Positions 39,985 to 49,280 of a stretch of 64,000 nucleotides of DNA are shown piece after piece; the first letter of the stretch is position 1, and every line of letters begins with the position of its first letter. Below the pieces are notes generated by a model. That model did no database searches. It had not been told where the DNA came from and was given only the letters and a program-made list of their open reading frames with translations. The translations under genes were made by a program, and so were the position numbers. The stretch is from assembly GCF_001945445.1 (NCBI RefSeq), contig NZ_MSXW01000012.1:124001-188000 (forward strand), written 5' to 3'. Source of the stretch: Pseudomonas sp. PA27(2017) (GTDB taxonomy: Bacteria; Pseudomonadota; Gammaproteobacteria; Pseudomonadales; Pseudomonadaceae).

Positions 39985-40614
39985 TCAAGCCTCCACGGCC
40001 AACCCGTACTCGGCGCTGGCATCCTGCAGCCACAGCCAGAAGTAGTCGGAGAAACTGCGGCGGATCAGCAGCTCCCAGGTGTCTTCGCCGGTGTGGCGAA
40101 TCACCAGTTGGGATTTGGCGAACACCGTGCCCACGGCCTTGCCCACCGGGAAGTTGTTCGGGTGCACGTCGTAGCTGCTGGACTTCATCAGCAGTTCGCG
40201 CACCTTCGGCCCGGACAGCTCCAGCAGGGTTTGCCCACCGCTGACGTTGACCACCGAGATGTGCTGGCCGTCGAGAGCCTCGCGCAGCTTGCGCTCGACC
40301 TCGAGCTCGCTGCCGCCAGGCACGATCAGCAGCCATTCATCCGGGCCCAGCCACTGCAGCGAGGTGTCGCCGCTGGCTACCAGCATCAGGGCGCCTGGTA
40401 GCTCCAGGCCCAGGGCCTTGTGCACGCCGCCGGCGAAGTTGGCGTCGTCGGCATCGCCACGCAGCACCAGGTGGCCCAGCAGTTTCTTCTCGCGCAGCGT
40501 CACCCCAGCGCCGGTGCGGCCCTTGCCGGCCAGCTCGTGCAAGCCGGCGTGGTGCAGCGGCGATTGCCCGGCGATGTCGGCGGGGCGTTGCTCGTAAACA
40601 TTGACGTTAGACAT
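39985..40614 (-). CDS. soxG: Sarcosine oxidase gamma subunit SoxG
   Basis: 209 residues from the ATG at 40614 (MSNVNVYEQRPADIAGQSPL). It belongs to the heterotetrameric sarcosine oxidase gamma family, a truncated aminomethyltransferase-like fold (WLGPDEWLLIVPGGSE, NVSGGQTLLELSGPKVRELL). It has no catalytic site of its own and completes the alpha-beta-gamma-delta complex. Its start overlaps the end of soxA by 8 bp. Confidence 0.95.
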   Translation of the reverse strand: MSNVNVYEQRPADIAGQSPLHHAGLHELAGKGRTGAGVTLREKKLLGHLVLRGDADDANFAGGVHKALGLELPGALMLVASGDTSLQWLGPDEWLLIVPGGSELEVERKLREALDGQHISVVNVSGGQTLLELSGPKVRELLMKSSSYDVHPNNFPVGKAVGTVFAKSQLVIRHTGEDTWELLIRRSFSDYFWLWLQDASAEYGLAVEA

Positions 40615-43600
40615 TCTGGCGGTCCCCTTTCGGGTCATAGAACACGGGGCTGACGATTTCGGCTTCGATCACGCTGCCATCGACCAGCGGTGCGAACACG
40701 CGCTCGCCGATGCGCTTGAGGCCGCCCCTGACCAGGGCCATGGCGAAGGAATGGCCCATCGCGGCGCTCATGTAGCTGGACGTGACGTGACCGACCATGG
40801 TCATCGGAATCGACTGCTTGGGATCGAACACCAGCTGGGCGCCTTCCGGCAGCACCTTGTTCGGATCCACCGGCTTGAGGCCGATCAGCTGCTTGCGGTT
40901 TTCCTTCAGGCAGTCCTCGCGGTTCATGCCGCGCCAGCCGATCCAGGAGAACGGCTTGGTGCGACCGACGCACCAGCCCATGCCCAGGTCGTCCGGGGTG
41001 ACCGAACCGTCGGTGTCCTGGCCGACGATGATGAAGCCCTTCTCGGCGCGCAACACGTGCATGGTCTCGGTGCCGTAAGGCGTCAGGCCGTGCTTCTTGC
41101 CGGCCTCGGCGATCTGCTCGAGAACGCCCAGAGCGTAATCGGCCTGCACGTTGACTTCGTAGCTCAGCTCACCGGTGAAGGAGATGCGGAACACGCGAGC
41201 CGGTACGCCAGCGACCTTGCCTTCCTTCCAGGTCATGAACGGGAAGGCGTCCTTGTCCAGATCGATATCGGTGACTTCGGCCAAGAGCTTGCGGCTGTTG
41301 GGGCCGGACAGGGTCAGGGTCGCCCAGTGGTCGGTGACCGAGGTGAAGTACACCTTCAGCTCCGGCCATTCGGTCTGATGATAGATTTCCAGCCACTCCA
41401 TCACGCGGGCAGCGCCGCCGGTGGTGGTGGTCATGACGAAATGGTTGTCGGCCAGACAGGCGGTGACGCCGTCGTCGAATACCATGCCGTCTTCCTTGCA
41501 CATCAGGCCGTAGCGGGCCTTGCCCACGTCCAGCTTGGTCCAGGCGTTGGTGTACACGCGGTTGAGGAATTCGCGGGCATCCGGGCCCTGGATGTCGATC
41601 TTGCCCAGGGTCGAGGCATCGAGAATGCCCACAGCATTGCGCACGGCCAGGCATTCACGGGCTACGGCGGCATGCATGTCTTCACCGTTCTTCGGGAAGT
41701 ACCAGGGGCGTTTCCACTGGCCGACGTCCTCGAACTCGGCGCCCTGCTGCAGGTGCCATTTCTGCAGAGCGGTATAACGTTTGGGCTCGAACAGCTCGCC
41801 GCAATGACGGCCGGCGATGGCGCCGAAGGTCACCGGGGTGTAATTCGGGCGGAACATGGTGGTGCCCATTTCACCGATGCCGATGCCCAGCGAACGGGCG
41901 GCGATGGCCAGGCCGTTGATGTTGCCCAGCTTGCCCTGGTCGGTGCCGAAACCCAGCGCGGTGTAGCGTTTGACGTGCTCGACCGACTCGAAGCCCTCGC
42001 GGGTGGCCAGCTCGATGCCGGCGGCGGTGACGTCGTTCTGCTGGTCGACGAACTGCTTCGGCGCCCGCGCGGTGTTCTTGTCGTGCGGCACCTGGAACAG
42101 CGCGATGGTGGCTTCCTCGATACGCTTCTCGGCCTTTGGCAGGGTACCGGTAACGGGCTGGAAGCCCACTTCCGCGGCGGCCTTGGCACCGGCTTCGAAA
42201 CCGTCGGCCAGGCTGTCGCCCATGCCGAACACGCCATTCACGGCACCGGCGCAATGACGCTTCTGGAAGCCCTCACCCGGTACGAAGGCCAGGATGTCTT
42301 CACGCCAGACCGGACGGCCGCCCAGGTGCGACGCCAGGTGCACGACTGGGCTGTAGCCGCCGGAGCTGGCGATCAGGTCGCAATCGAGGGTCTCGCCGGG
42401 GCTGGTGACCTTGTGCCTGGCGGCGTCGATGGCGCAGATGCGCGCACCAGTGACGCGCTTGCTGCCGCGCGCTTCGACCACGGCGCTGCCGGTGAGTACC
42501 CGCACGCCACGCCGGCGCGCTTCCTCGACCCAGCTGCCGCGCGGGTTGCTGCGCGCGTCCGCCACGGCCACCACCTGGCGACCGGCATCGAGCCAGTCGA
42601 GCACCACGCGGTAGGCGTAATCGTTGTTGGTCGACAGCACCAGTTTCTGGCCGGGCGCCACGCCGTAGCGGCGCACGTAGGTCGACACGGCGTCGGCCAG
42701 CATGTTGCCGGGCACGTCGTTGTTGCCATACACCAACGGGCGCTCGTGGGCGCCGGTGGCCAGCACCACGCGACCGGCACGCACCCGGTGCAGGCGCTGA
42801 CGCGGCTGGCCCATGGGGGCGACTTCGCCGAGGTGGTCGGTGAGGCGCTGGTGAATGGTCAGGAAGTTGTGGTCGTGGTAACCGTTGACCGTGGCGCGTG
42901 GCAGCAGGGTCACTTCCGGCATGGCCCGCAGTTCGGCGATGGCCTTGGCGGCCCACTCGGCGGCGGGCTTGTCGTCGAGCATCTCGCGGGTGGAGAGCAG
43001 GCTGCCGCCGAACTCCTCCTGCTCGTCGGCCAGGATCACCCGCGCACCGCTACGGCCGGCAGCCAGGGCCGCGGCCAGGCCGGCGGGGCCGGAACCGACC
43101 ACCAGCACGTCGCAGTGCTGGTTCATGTAGTCGTAGATGTCGGGGTCGTTTTCTTTCGGCGAACGACCGAGACCGGCGGCCTTGCGAATGTACTTCTCGT
43201 AGGTCAGCCACAGGTTCTGCGGGTACATGAAGGTCTTGTAGTAGAAACCGGGCGGCATCATGCCACCGCCGACCTTGCCGAGGATGCCCATCAGGTCAGT
43301 ATTGACGCTCGGCCAGCCGTTGGTGCTGGTGGCGCTCAGGTTGGCGTACAGCGCCTGCTGGGTGGCACGCACGTTGGGGATCTGCGCCGCCTCGGTGGAG
43401 CCGATCTGCAGCACGGCATTGGGCTCTTCGGCACCGGCAGCGACGATGCCGCGCGGGCGCGAGTACTTGAAGCTGCGGCCGACGACGTCGACGCCGTTGG
43501 CAAGCAGCGCAGCGGCCAGGGTGTCGCCGGCGTAACCCTGGTAGGTCTGGCCGTTGAAGTTGAAGGTCAGCGGCTGGCTGCGGTCGATGCGGCCACCCTG

Positions 43601-43624
43601 GGAAAGACGATTGACCTGGCTCAT
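40607..43624 (-). CDS. soxA: Sarcosine oxidase alpha subunit SoxA
   Basis: 1005 residues, the full family length. There is an N-terminal 2Fe-2S-like ferredoxin fold domain (PLTFNFNGQTYQGYAGDTLA). The dinucleotide-binding motif DVLVVGSGPAGLAAALAAGRSGARV follows near residue 172 and belongs to the NAD-binding domain. The C-terminal 380 residues are a GcvT-like domain with LDASTLGKIDIQGPDAREFL near residue 670, which binds tetrahydrofolate. With SoxB it oxidises sarcosine to glycine, giving methylene-THF, or formaldehyde without folate, plus peroxide. It overlaps soxD by 4 bp. Confidence 0.97.
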   Translation of the reverse strand: MSQVNRLSQGGRIDRSQPLTFNFNGQTYQGYAGDTLAAALLANGVDVVGRSFKYSRPRGIVAAGAEEPNAVLQIGSTEAAQIPNVRATQQALYANLSATSTNGWPSVNTDLMGILGKVGGGMMPPGFYYKTFMYPQNLWLTYEKYIRKAAGLGRSPKENDPDIYDYMNQHCDVLVVGSGPAGLAAALAAGRSGARVILADEQEEFGGSLLSTREMLDDKPAAEWAAKAIAELRAMPEVTLLPRATVNGYHDHNFLTIHQRLTDHLGEVAPMGQPRQRLHRVRAGRVVLATGAHERPLVYGNNDVPGNMLADAVSTYVRRYGVAPGQKLVLSTNNDYAYRVVLDWLDAGRQVVAVADARSNPRGSWVEEARRRGVRVLTGSAVVEARGSKRVTGARICAIDAARHKVTSPGETLDCDLIASSGGYSPVVHLASHLGGRPVWREDILAFVPGEGFQKRHCAGAVNGVFGMGDSLADGFEAGAKAAAEVGFQPVTGTLPKAEKRIEEATIALFQVPHDKNTARAPKQFVDQQNDVTAAGIELATREGFESVEHVKRYTALGFGTDQGKLGNINGLAIAARSLGIGIGEMGTTMFRPNYTPVTFGAIAGRHCGELFEPKRYTALQKWHLQQGAEFEDVGQWKRPWYFPKNGEDMHAAVARECLAVRNAVGILDASTLGKIDIQGPDAREFLNRVYTNAWTKLDVGKARYGLMCKEDGMVFDDGVTACLADNHFVMTTTTGGAARVMEWLEIYHQTEWPELKVYFTSVTDHWATLTLSGPNSRKLLAEVTDIDLDKDAFPFMTWKEGKVAGVPARVFRISFTGELSYEVNVQADYALGVLEQIAEAGKKHGLTPYGTETMHVLRAEKGFIIVGQDTDGSVTPDDLGMGWCVGRTKPFSWIGWRGMNREDCLKENRKQLIGLKPVDPNKVLPEGAQLVFDPKQSIPMTMVGHVTSSYMSAAMGHSFAMALVRGGLKRIGERVFAPLVDGSVIEAEIVSPVFYDPKGDRQNV

Positions 43625-43947
43625 GCCGTTACTCCTTGGTCAGCGGCCTTTTTCGCGGCGATGCCAGCCTCAGTCACGCTGGGGCGCTCGCCGATCTTGT
43701 AGGTCTCGAGAATCTCGTAGCTCACCGTGTGACGGGTGACGTTGAAGTACTGCCGGCAGCCCGCCGCGTGAATCCACAGCTCGTGGTGGATGCCACGCGG
43801 GTTGTCGCGGAAGAACAGGTACTCGCCCCACTCCGCGTCGGTGCAGGCGTTTGGGTCCAGTGGACGGGCGATGTGCGCCTGGCCACCAGCGTGGAATTCT
43901 TCTTCGGAACGCAGTTCGCCACAGTGAGGGCAGAAGATGTGCAACAT
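43621..43947 (-). CDS. soxD: Sarcosine oxidase delta subunit SoxD
   Basis: 108 residues. Zinc ligands are visible in MLHIFCPHCGELRSEEEF (CPHC) and WIHAAGCRQYFNVTRH (His and Cys), the known delta-subunit zinc site. It is a structural subunit of the heterotetramer. It overlaps soxA by 4 bp and lies 55 bp after soxB. Confidence 0.96.
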   Translation of the reverse strand: MLHIFCPHCGELRSEEEFHAGGQAHIARPLDPNACTDAEWGEYLFFRDNPRGIHHELWIHAAGCRQYFNVTRHTVSYEILETYKIGERPSVTEAGIAAKKAADQGVTA

Positions 43948-44002
43948 GCTCGGTACCTCCAGAAAACCATCGTCCCCCTCTCGCCGAGAGAGGGCGCCAA
44001 AA

Positions 44003-45253
44003 TCAGTGGGCTACGCCGGCTGCGCCGTGCTCGTCGATCAGCGCCCCATTGTGGAAGCGCTCGATGGAGAAGGCCTTGGCCAGAGGATGCATCTCGCCCT
44101 TGGCCAGGCTGGCCGCGAACACGTTGCCCGAGCCCGGTGTGGCCTTGAAGCCACCAGTGCCCCAGCCGCAGTTGAAGTAGAGGTTCTTCACCGGCGTCTT
44201 GGCGATGATCGGGCAGGCGTCCGGCGTGGTGTCGACGATGCCGCCCCACTGACGGTTCATGCGCACGCGCGAGAGCACCGGGAACATCTCGACGATGGCC
44301 TGCAGGGTGTGCTCGATGGTTGGGTAGGAGCCGCGCTGGCCGTAGCCGTTGTAGCCGTCGATGCCGGCGCCGATGACCAGGTCGCCCTTGTCGGACTGGC
44401 TGATGTAGCCGTGCACGGCGTTGGACATGATCACCGTGTCGATGATCGGCTTGATCGGCTCGGAAACCAGCGCCTGCAGCGGGTGCGACTCCAGCGGCAG
44501 GCGGAAGCCGGCGAGCTTGGCCAGGTGCCCGGAGTTACCGGCGGCGACCACGCCGACGCGCTTGGCGCCGATGAAGCCCTTGCTGGTTTCCACACCGATC
44601 ACCGCGCCGTCCTGCTTGCGAAAGCCGATCACTTCGGTCTGCTGGATCAGGTCGACGCCCAGGGCGTCGGCAGCGCGGGCGAAGCCCCAGGCCACGGCGT
44701 CGTGACGGGCCACGCCACCGCGGCGCTGCAGCGAGGCACCGAGGACCGGGTAACGGGTGTTCTTCGAGCAATCGAGGTAGGGAATCATCTCCGCCACCTG
44801 CTTGGCATCGACCACTTCGCCATCGATACCGTTGAGGCGGTTGGCGCTGACGCGGCGCTCGATGTCACGCATGTCCTGCAGGGTGTGGCCGAGGTTGAAC
44901 ACGCCGCGCTGGGAGAACATGACGTTGTAGTTGAGATCCTGGGACAGGCCCTCCCACAGCTTCATCGCGTGCTCGTATAGGTGCGCCGACTCGTCCCACA
45001 GGTAGTTGGAACGCACGATGGTGGTGTTGCGCGCCGTGTTTCCACCGCCCAGCCAGCCCTTCTCGACCACGGCGATGTTCTTCACGCCGAATTCCTTGGC
45101 TAGGTAATAGGCGGTGGCCAGGCCGTGACCGCCACCGCCGACGATGACCACGTCGTAAACCGGCTTAGGGGTCGGGTTGCGCCACATGCGCTGCCAGTTT
45201 TCATGGTGGCTGAACGAGTGCTTGAACAGGCCGAAGCCGGAATAGCGCTGCAT
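44003..45253 (-). CDS. soxB: Sarcosine oxidase beta subunit SoxB
   Basis: 416 residues, DAO-type flavoprotein. The FAD motif VIVGGGGHGLATAYYLAKEFG is near residue 34. RHDAVAWGFARAADALG near residue 177 contains the His expected to carry covalent FMN in heterotetrameric enzymes. It holds the sarcosine-oxidising site. It is the first sox gene after glyA in the minus-strand operon, with a 129-bp gap that contains a long hairpin. Confidence 0.97.
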   Translation of the reverse strand: MQRYSGFGLFKHSFSHHENWQRMWRNPTPKPVYDVVIVGGGGHGLATAYYLAKEFGVKNIAVVEKGWLGGGNTARNTTIVRSNYLWDESAHLYEHAMKLWEGLSQDLNYNVMFSQRGVFNLGHTLQDMRDIERRVSANRLNGIDGEVVDAKQVAEMIPYLDCSKNTRYPVLGASLQRRGGVARHDAVAWGFARAADALGVDLIQQTEVIGFRKQDGAVIGVETSKGFIGAKRVGVVAAGNSGHLAKLAGFRLPLESHPLQALVSEPIKPIIDTVIMSNAVHGYISQSDKGDLVIGAGIDGYNGYGQRGSYPTIEHTLQAIVEMFPVLSRVRMNRQWGGIVDTTPDACPIIAKTPVKNLYFNCGWGTGGFKATPGSGNVFAASLAKGEMHPLAKAFSIERFHNGALIDEHGAAGVAH

Positions 45254-45299
45254 AAGGGACTCCTGAATTCTGCTTGCTGTAGGAGCACACCCGGACCGC

Positions 45300-45343
45300 A
45301 GGACGTATGAAACCCATCGATCGACGATGGGTTCCGGCGTCCT
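45300..45343. repeat. Stem-loop in the glyA-soxB intercistronic gap
   Basis: Inner arms AACCCATCG (45311-45319) and CGATGGGTT (45325-45333) and outer arms AGGACG (45300-45305) and CGTCCT (45338-45343) are perfectly complementary. There is no T-run, so this looks like a processing or stabilising structure within an operon rather than a terminator. Confidence 0.7.
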
Positions 45344-45382
45344 AGGGCATCAAAGCGGCAGCTCCGACGTGAAGACGATGCG

Positions 45383-46636
45383 TTAGCGATAGACCGGGTA
45401 ATCGGCGCACAGACCGGCCGCCAGGCCAGCCACCTGGGCCTCGACATCGGCGTCGCCGAGGTGCTCGAGGATGTCGGCGATCCAGCCCGCCAGCTCACGG
45501 CACTGAGCTTCCTTGAAGCCGCGGGTGGTGACCGCCGGCGTACCAATGCGCAGGCCCGAGGTCACGAACGGCGACTGCGGGTCGTTGGGCACGGCGTTCT
45601 TGTTGACCGTGATGCCGGCGCGACCCAGGGCGGCGTCGGCGTCCTTGCCGGTGATGCCCTGCTTGATCAGCGAGAGCAGGAACAGGTGGTTGTCGGTGCC
45701 ACCGGAGACCACGTCGAAACCGCGCTCGATGAACACCGCAGCCATGGCCTGGGCATTCTTGATCACCTGGGCCTGGTAGTCCTTGAAGCCGGGCTCCAGC
45801 GCTTCCTTGAAGCACACGGCCTTGGCGGCGATCACGTGCATCAGCGGGCCGCCCTGGGCGCCGGGGAACACCGCGGCGTTGAGCTTCTTCTCGATCTCTT
45901 CGTTGGCCTTGGCGAGGATCAGCCCACCACGCGGGCCACGCAGGGTCTTGTGGGTGGTGGTGGTGACCACGTCAGCCAGCGGCACCGGGTTGGGGTACAG
46001 GCCGGCGGCGACTAGCCCGGCCACGTGCGCCATGTCCACGAAGAGCAAGGCACCGACCTTGTCGGCGATGGCGCGAAAGCGCGGGAAATCCAGGGTCTTG
46101 GAATAGGCCGAAAAGCCGGCGACGATCATCTTCGGCTTGTGCAAGGCGGCCAGGCGCTCGACTTCGTCGTAGTCGATCAGACCGGTGTCGGTGTCGATGC
46201 CGTACTGCACGGCGTTGTACAGCTTGCCAGAGGACGACACCTTGGCGCCGTGGGTCAGGTGGCCGCCATGGGCCAGGCTCATGCCCAGGATGGTGTCGCC
46301 GGGCTGCAGCAGCGCCAGGTAGACGGCCGAGTTGGCGGAGGAACCGGAGTGCGGCTGCACGTTGGCGAAGTCGGCACCGAACAGCTGCTTGGCGCGCTCG
46401 ATGGCCAGCGCCTCGACCTTGTCCACATGCTCGCAACCGCCGTAGTAGCGCTTGCCCGGGTAGCCTTCGGCGTACTTGTTGGTCAGGCCGCTGCCCTGGG
46501 CTTCCATCACGCGCTTGCTGGTGTAGTTCTCCGAGGCAATCAGCTCGATGTGATGTTCCTGACGACGCTCCTCGGCCTGCATGGCACTGAGCAGGGCGTC
46601 ATCGTAGCCTTGAATCTGATCTTGCTTGCTGAACAT
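45383..46636 (-). CDS. glyA: Serine hydroxymethyltransferase GlyA (sox-linked copy)
   Basis: 417 residues from the ATG at 46636, with GGGGAGA upstream; a GTG one codon earlier is possible. [22 protein letters not shown] near residue 30, [19 protein letters not shown] near 95 and [15 protein letters not shown] near 225, whose Lys binds PLP, are the SHMT signatures. It interconverts glycine and serine using methylene-THF, linking the glycine and one-carbon unit made by SoxBDAG. Its position upstream of soxB matches glyA1 of P. aeruginosa; a second housekeeping copy is expected elsewhere. Confidence 0.96.
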   Translation of the reverse strand: MFSKQDQIQGYDDALLSAMQAEERRQEHHIELIASENYTSKRVMEAQGSGLTNKYAEGYPGKRYYGGCEHVDKVEALAIERAKQLFGADFANVQPHSGSSANSAVYLALLQPGDTILGMSLAHGGHLTHGAKVSSSGKLYNAVQYGIDTDTGLIDYDEVERLAALHKPKMIVAGFSAYSKTLDFPRFRAIADKVGALLFVDMAHVAGLVAAGLYPNPVPLADVVTTTTHKTLRGPRGGLILAKANEEIEKKLNAAVFPGAQGGPLMHVIAAKAVCFKEALEPGFKDYQAQVIKNAQAMAAVFIERGFDVVSGGTDNHLFLLSLIKQGITGKDADAALGRAGITVNKNAVPNDPQSPFVTSGLRIGTPAVTTRGFKEAQCRELAGWIADILEHLGDADVEAQVAGLAAGLCADYPVYR

Positions 46637-46810
46637 CACGTTTCTCCCCGGGGCGCCTCGCAGCGCCGCATCTGGCTCGGTTGCTCGATATGAGTCTTGT
46701 TGCAGCGATGGTATGACTCGCCCTCGAGAACCAGATGCCTATGTACGCCACGGGAGATTGCGTTTGCGACATGCCCAGGCGTCGCATTTGTGCATGCCCG
46801 AACAAGCCGT

Positions 46811-47545
46811 TTAGAGACTGCGCAGCGCCACCAAGACGAGAAAATGCGCCGGATAGAAGAGGTAAGCCCAGCGCCTGACCGGCGGCACCGAGAATGGCGG
46901 CTGGCGGCGCAATAGCAGCAGGCCCAGCAATGGCGCAAACAGGCACATGGCAAGCACGCTCCATGCGAAGGGATCACCACGGGCCGCATCGGCATAGAAA
47001 GGCGCCCAGTAATTGGCCGCCAGGCAGCCGAGCATAGGCAACAGCCACACGCCACGGGGCCCGCGCAGGGCCAGCAGGAAAGCCGCTGGCAACAACGCAC
47101 CAAAGACGCCGAACATCAGCCATTCGTGAGCCAATACAGCGGTCGCCAATGCCCCGGCGCCCAGCCAGCGCGCCTGGATGTCGGCCCGCTGCACGGCATT
47201 GGCAATCAGCAGCCCGAGCACCAGGGTCGGCATCACGTTGAGCGATTCGGCGGTCGGCACCAGCAGCCGGTACGGCCATTCGGAGATCAGCGAGAACAGC
47301 AACAGCCAACCTAGGTAACGGGCGGTCACACCACCAGCGTTGCCCACCGTGGGCCGTGCGACGTTGGCGGCGATGGCCAAGCAGAACAATGGAAAGGCCA
47401 GGCGGCCAGGCACATAGAGGAAATACAGCTCGGGCCAGGCATGGCGCAGGTGATCGATCAGCATGGTCAGCAGCGCCAGCCATTTGATCAGATCGAGGGC
47501 CGCGTCGCGGCTAGGGGAAGGATGGTGTGGGAAAGAAGAAGGCAT
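46811..47545 (-). CDS. TraX family membrane protein
   Basis: 244 residues with about eight hydrophobic segments. DLIKWLALLTMLIDHLRHAWP near residue 17 and YVPGRLAFPLFCLAIAANVAR near residue 44 are TraX-family hallmarks; the family is named after F-pilin acetylase TraX. The C-terminus RRWAYLFYPAHFLVLVALRSL is also typical. Chromosomal TraX homologues are acyltransferase-like membrane proteins of unknown substrate. The gene lies upstream of glyA in the same direction, 174 bp away, and no other conjugation gene is near. Confidence 0.82.
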   Translation of the reverse strand: MPSSFPHHPSPSRDAALDLIKWLALLTMLIDHLRHAWPELYFLYVPGRLAFPLFCLAIAANVARPTVGNAGGVTARYLGWLLLFSLISEWPYRLLVPTAESLNVMPTLVLGLLIANAVQRADIQARWLGAGALATAVLAHEWLMFGVFGALLPAAFLLALRGPRGVWLLPMLGCLAANYWAPFYADAARGDPFAWSVLAMCLFAPLLGLLLLRRQPPFSVPPVRRWAYLFYPAHFLVLVALRSL

Positions 47546-47609
47546 GCACGCCCATCACGCTGACGGATAAAGCATCAAGGTAGAGGTTGCCAGCGCCATG
47601 GCGCAAACG

Positions 47610-47640
47610 AAAAGGGCGGCGTAGAACGTACGCCGCCCTC
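47610..47640 (-). terminator. Rho-independent terminator of the small secreted-protein gene
   Basis: Reading leftwards from the stop at 47646, a 10-bp stem (GGGCGGCGTA with its complement) and a five-base loop are followed by TTTT. The stem ends about 5 bp after the stop codon. Confidence 0.85.
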
Positions 47641-47645
47641 AAGGC

Positions 47646-47945
47646 TTATTGCAGCTTTTCGTTGCAGCTGCTCGAGGCCGTGACCAGACGCTTCTGCAGC
47701 GCCGCATCCGGCGGAACTTGCTTGCTCATCTCGGCCATTTCCGCCTCGCTGAACTCTTGGCTGACCTTGGTCGCTGCGCAATCACAGAAGGCTGTCAGCT
47801 TTTCCTGCGAGTGGCCGGACTGAGCGCCCTTCACGCACTCCTGAACGAAGGTCGACTTGGCCTCCGGCGACCAGGGCTCGGCGGCCACGGCTGGTAGGGC
47901 GAAGGCAAGCGGTGCGAACAGTGCGATCAGATGACGGTAGCTCAT
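47646..47945 (-). CDS. Small secreted four-cysteine protein, unknown function
   Basis: 99 residues. MSYRHLIALFAPLAFALPAVAA is a clear Sec signal peptide, with cleavage after AVAA near residue 22. The mature part has four cysteines in the pattern C-x(17)-CDC-...-C (VQECVKG, AFCDCAATKV, SSSCNEKL), which could form two disulfides in the periplasm. I do not recognise a characterised family. It has its own terminator and is divergent from ltaE, with a 211-bp shared promoter region. Confidence 0.75.
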   Translation of the reverse strand: MSYRHLIALFAPLAFALPAVAAEPWSPEAKSTFVQECVKGAQSGHSQEKLTAFCDCAATKVSQEFSEAEMAEMSKQVPPDAALQKRLVTASSSCNEKLQ

Positions 47946-47982
47946 GGTGGGCTCCTGTAGCTTGGGATCGGCGAGTCCTTGA

Positions 47983-48026
47983 GTGAACTCTCTGTTTTGT
48001 GAGCCCATCGGCGCCCGTGAGTTCAC
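47983..48026. promoter_or_regulatory. Inverted repeat in the divergent ltaE promoter region
   Basis: GTGAACTC (47983-47990) and GAGTTCAC (48019-48026) are perfect complements 28 bp apart. They lie between the divergent secreted-protein gene and ltaE and could be an operator; no regulator is identified. Confidence 0.35.
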
Positions 48027-48156
48027 AATTAATGGCACGCCTGAGCATGGCTGGCCAACGGAACAATATGTCGCGCCAGCGAGTTCTATGCACCGGCGCG
48101 GCGGGATACAGTACCGGCATACGCCCGCACGGGGCGACGCAGACAAGGACTCCTCA

Positions 48157-49197
48157 ATGCCCGACAACGCCCAGCAATTCGCCAGCGACAACTATTCCGG
48201 CATTTGCCCCGAAGCCTGGCAGGCCATGGCCGAGGCCAACCAGGGCCATCAGCGCGCCTACGGTGACGACGACTGGACGGCCCGCGCCGCCGACCACTTT
48301 CGCAGCCTGTTCGAAACCGACTGCGACGTGTTCTTCGCCTTCAACGGCACCGCTGCCAATTCCCTGGCCCTCGCCTCCCTGTGCCAGAGCTACCACAGCG
48401 TGATCTGCTCGGAGACCGCCCACGTCGAAACCGACGAGTGCGGCGCGCCGGAGTTCTTTTCCAACGGCTCCAAACTGCTCACCGCGCGCAGCGAGCAGGG
48501 CAAGCTTACGCCGGCCTCGATCCGCGAGATCGCCGTCAAACGCAAGGACATCCACTTCCCCAAACCGCGGGTGGTCACCCTGACCCAAGCCACCGAAGTC
48601 GGCACCGTCTACCGCCCCGAGGAAATCCAGGCGATCAGCCAGACCTGTGACGAACTGGGCCTGAACCTGCACATGGACGGCGCGCGCTTCTCCAATGCCT
48701 GCGCGTTTCTCGGCTGTACGCCGGCCGAATTGACCTGGAAGGCCGGCGTCGACGTACTGTGCTTCGGCGGCACCAAGAACGGCATGGCGGTCGGCGAAGC
48801 GATCCTGTTCTTCAACCGGGGCCTGGCCGAGGACTTCGACTACCGCTGCAAGCAGGCCGGCCAGCTGGCCTCGAAGATGCGCTACCTGTCGGCGCCCTGG
48901 GTGGGCATCCTGCAGGACGATGCCTGGCTGCGCTACGCCAACCACGCCAATCACTGCGCCCAGCTGCTCGCCAAGCTGGTGGAAGACGTACCCGGCGTCA
49001 GCCTGATGTTCCCGGTCGAAGCCAATGGCGTATTCCTGCAGATGTCCGAACCGGCCATCGCCGCCCTCACCGCGCGCGGCTGGCGCTTCTACACCTTCAT
49101 CGGTGCCGGCGGCGCGCGCTTCATGTGCTCCTGGGATACCGAGGAAGCACGAGTGCGCCAGCTGGCTGCAGATATCCGCGAAGTCATGGCCGCCTGA
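48157..49197 (+). CDS. ltaE: Low-specificity L-threonine aldolase LtaE
   Basis: 346 residues from the ATG with AAGGA upstream. FNGTAANSLALASLC near residue 50, LHMDGARFSNACAFLG near residue 170 and VDVLCFGGTKNGMAVGEAI near residue 200, with the PLP Lys in GGTKNG, mark the fold-type I threonine aldolase family. It cleaves threonine and related beta-hydroxy amino acids to glycine and an aldehyde. Its neighbours handle glycine and serine, and beta-hydroxy amino acid cleavage fits that context. It runs convergently towards gbcB across the 1.1-kb box-rich region. Confidence 0.93.
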   Translation: MPDNAQQFASDNYSGICPEAWQAMAEANQGHQRAYGDDDWTARAADHFRSLFETDCDVFFAFNGTAANSLALASLCQSYHSVICSETAHVETDECGAPEFFSNGSKLLTARSEQGKLTPASIREIAVKRKDIHFPKPRVVTLTQATEVGTVYRPEEIQAISQTCDELGLNLHMDGARFSNACAFLGCTPAELTWKAGVDVLCFGGTKNGMAVGEAILFFNRGLAEDFDYRCKQAGQLASKMRYLSAPWVGILQDDAWLRYANHANHCAQLLAKLVEDVPGVSLMFPVEANGVFLQMSEPAIAALTARGWRFYTFIGAGGARFMCSWDTEEARVRQLAADIREVMAA

Positions 49198-49271
49198 GCA
49201 AAGCTTTGGGCCGGCATCGCGCCGGCCCTCATCCACAGCCTCCGCAACGCCCCGCCGCATCACTTCCTAAC

Positions 49272-49280
49272 TGTGGATAA
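49272..49280 (-). promoter_or_regulatory. DnaA box, exact match
   Basis: TGTGGATAA on the plus strand, i.e. TTATCCACA on the minus strand, the strongest DnaA-box sequence. It lies 75 bp after the ltaE stop. Confidence 0.6.

Noticed and set aside
40601..43702. Plus-strand open frame of about 1033 codons opposite soxA
   Set aside because: It is a shadow frame of soxA, rich in His, Gln, Val and Gly with no family similarity. soxA is complete with correct motifs.
46811..47545. Conjugative-element signature because of the TraX-type protein
   Set aside because: Chromosomal TraX homologues are common in pseudomonads, and no relaxase, pilus or type IV secretion gene is near.
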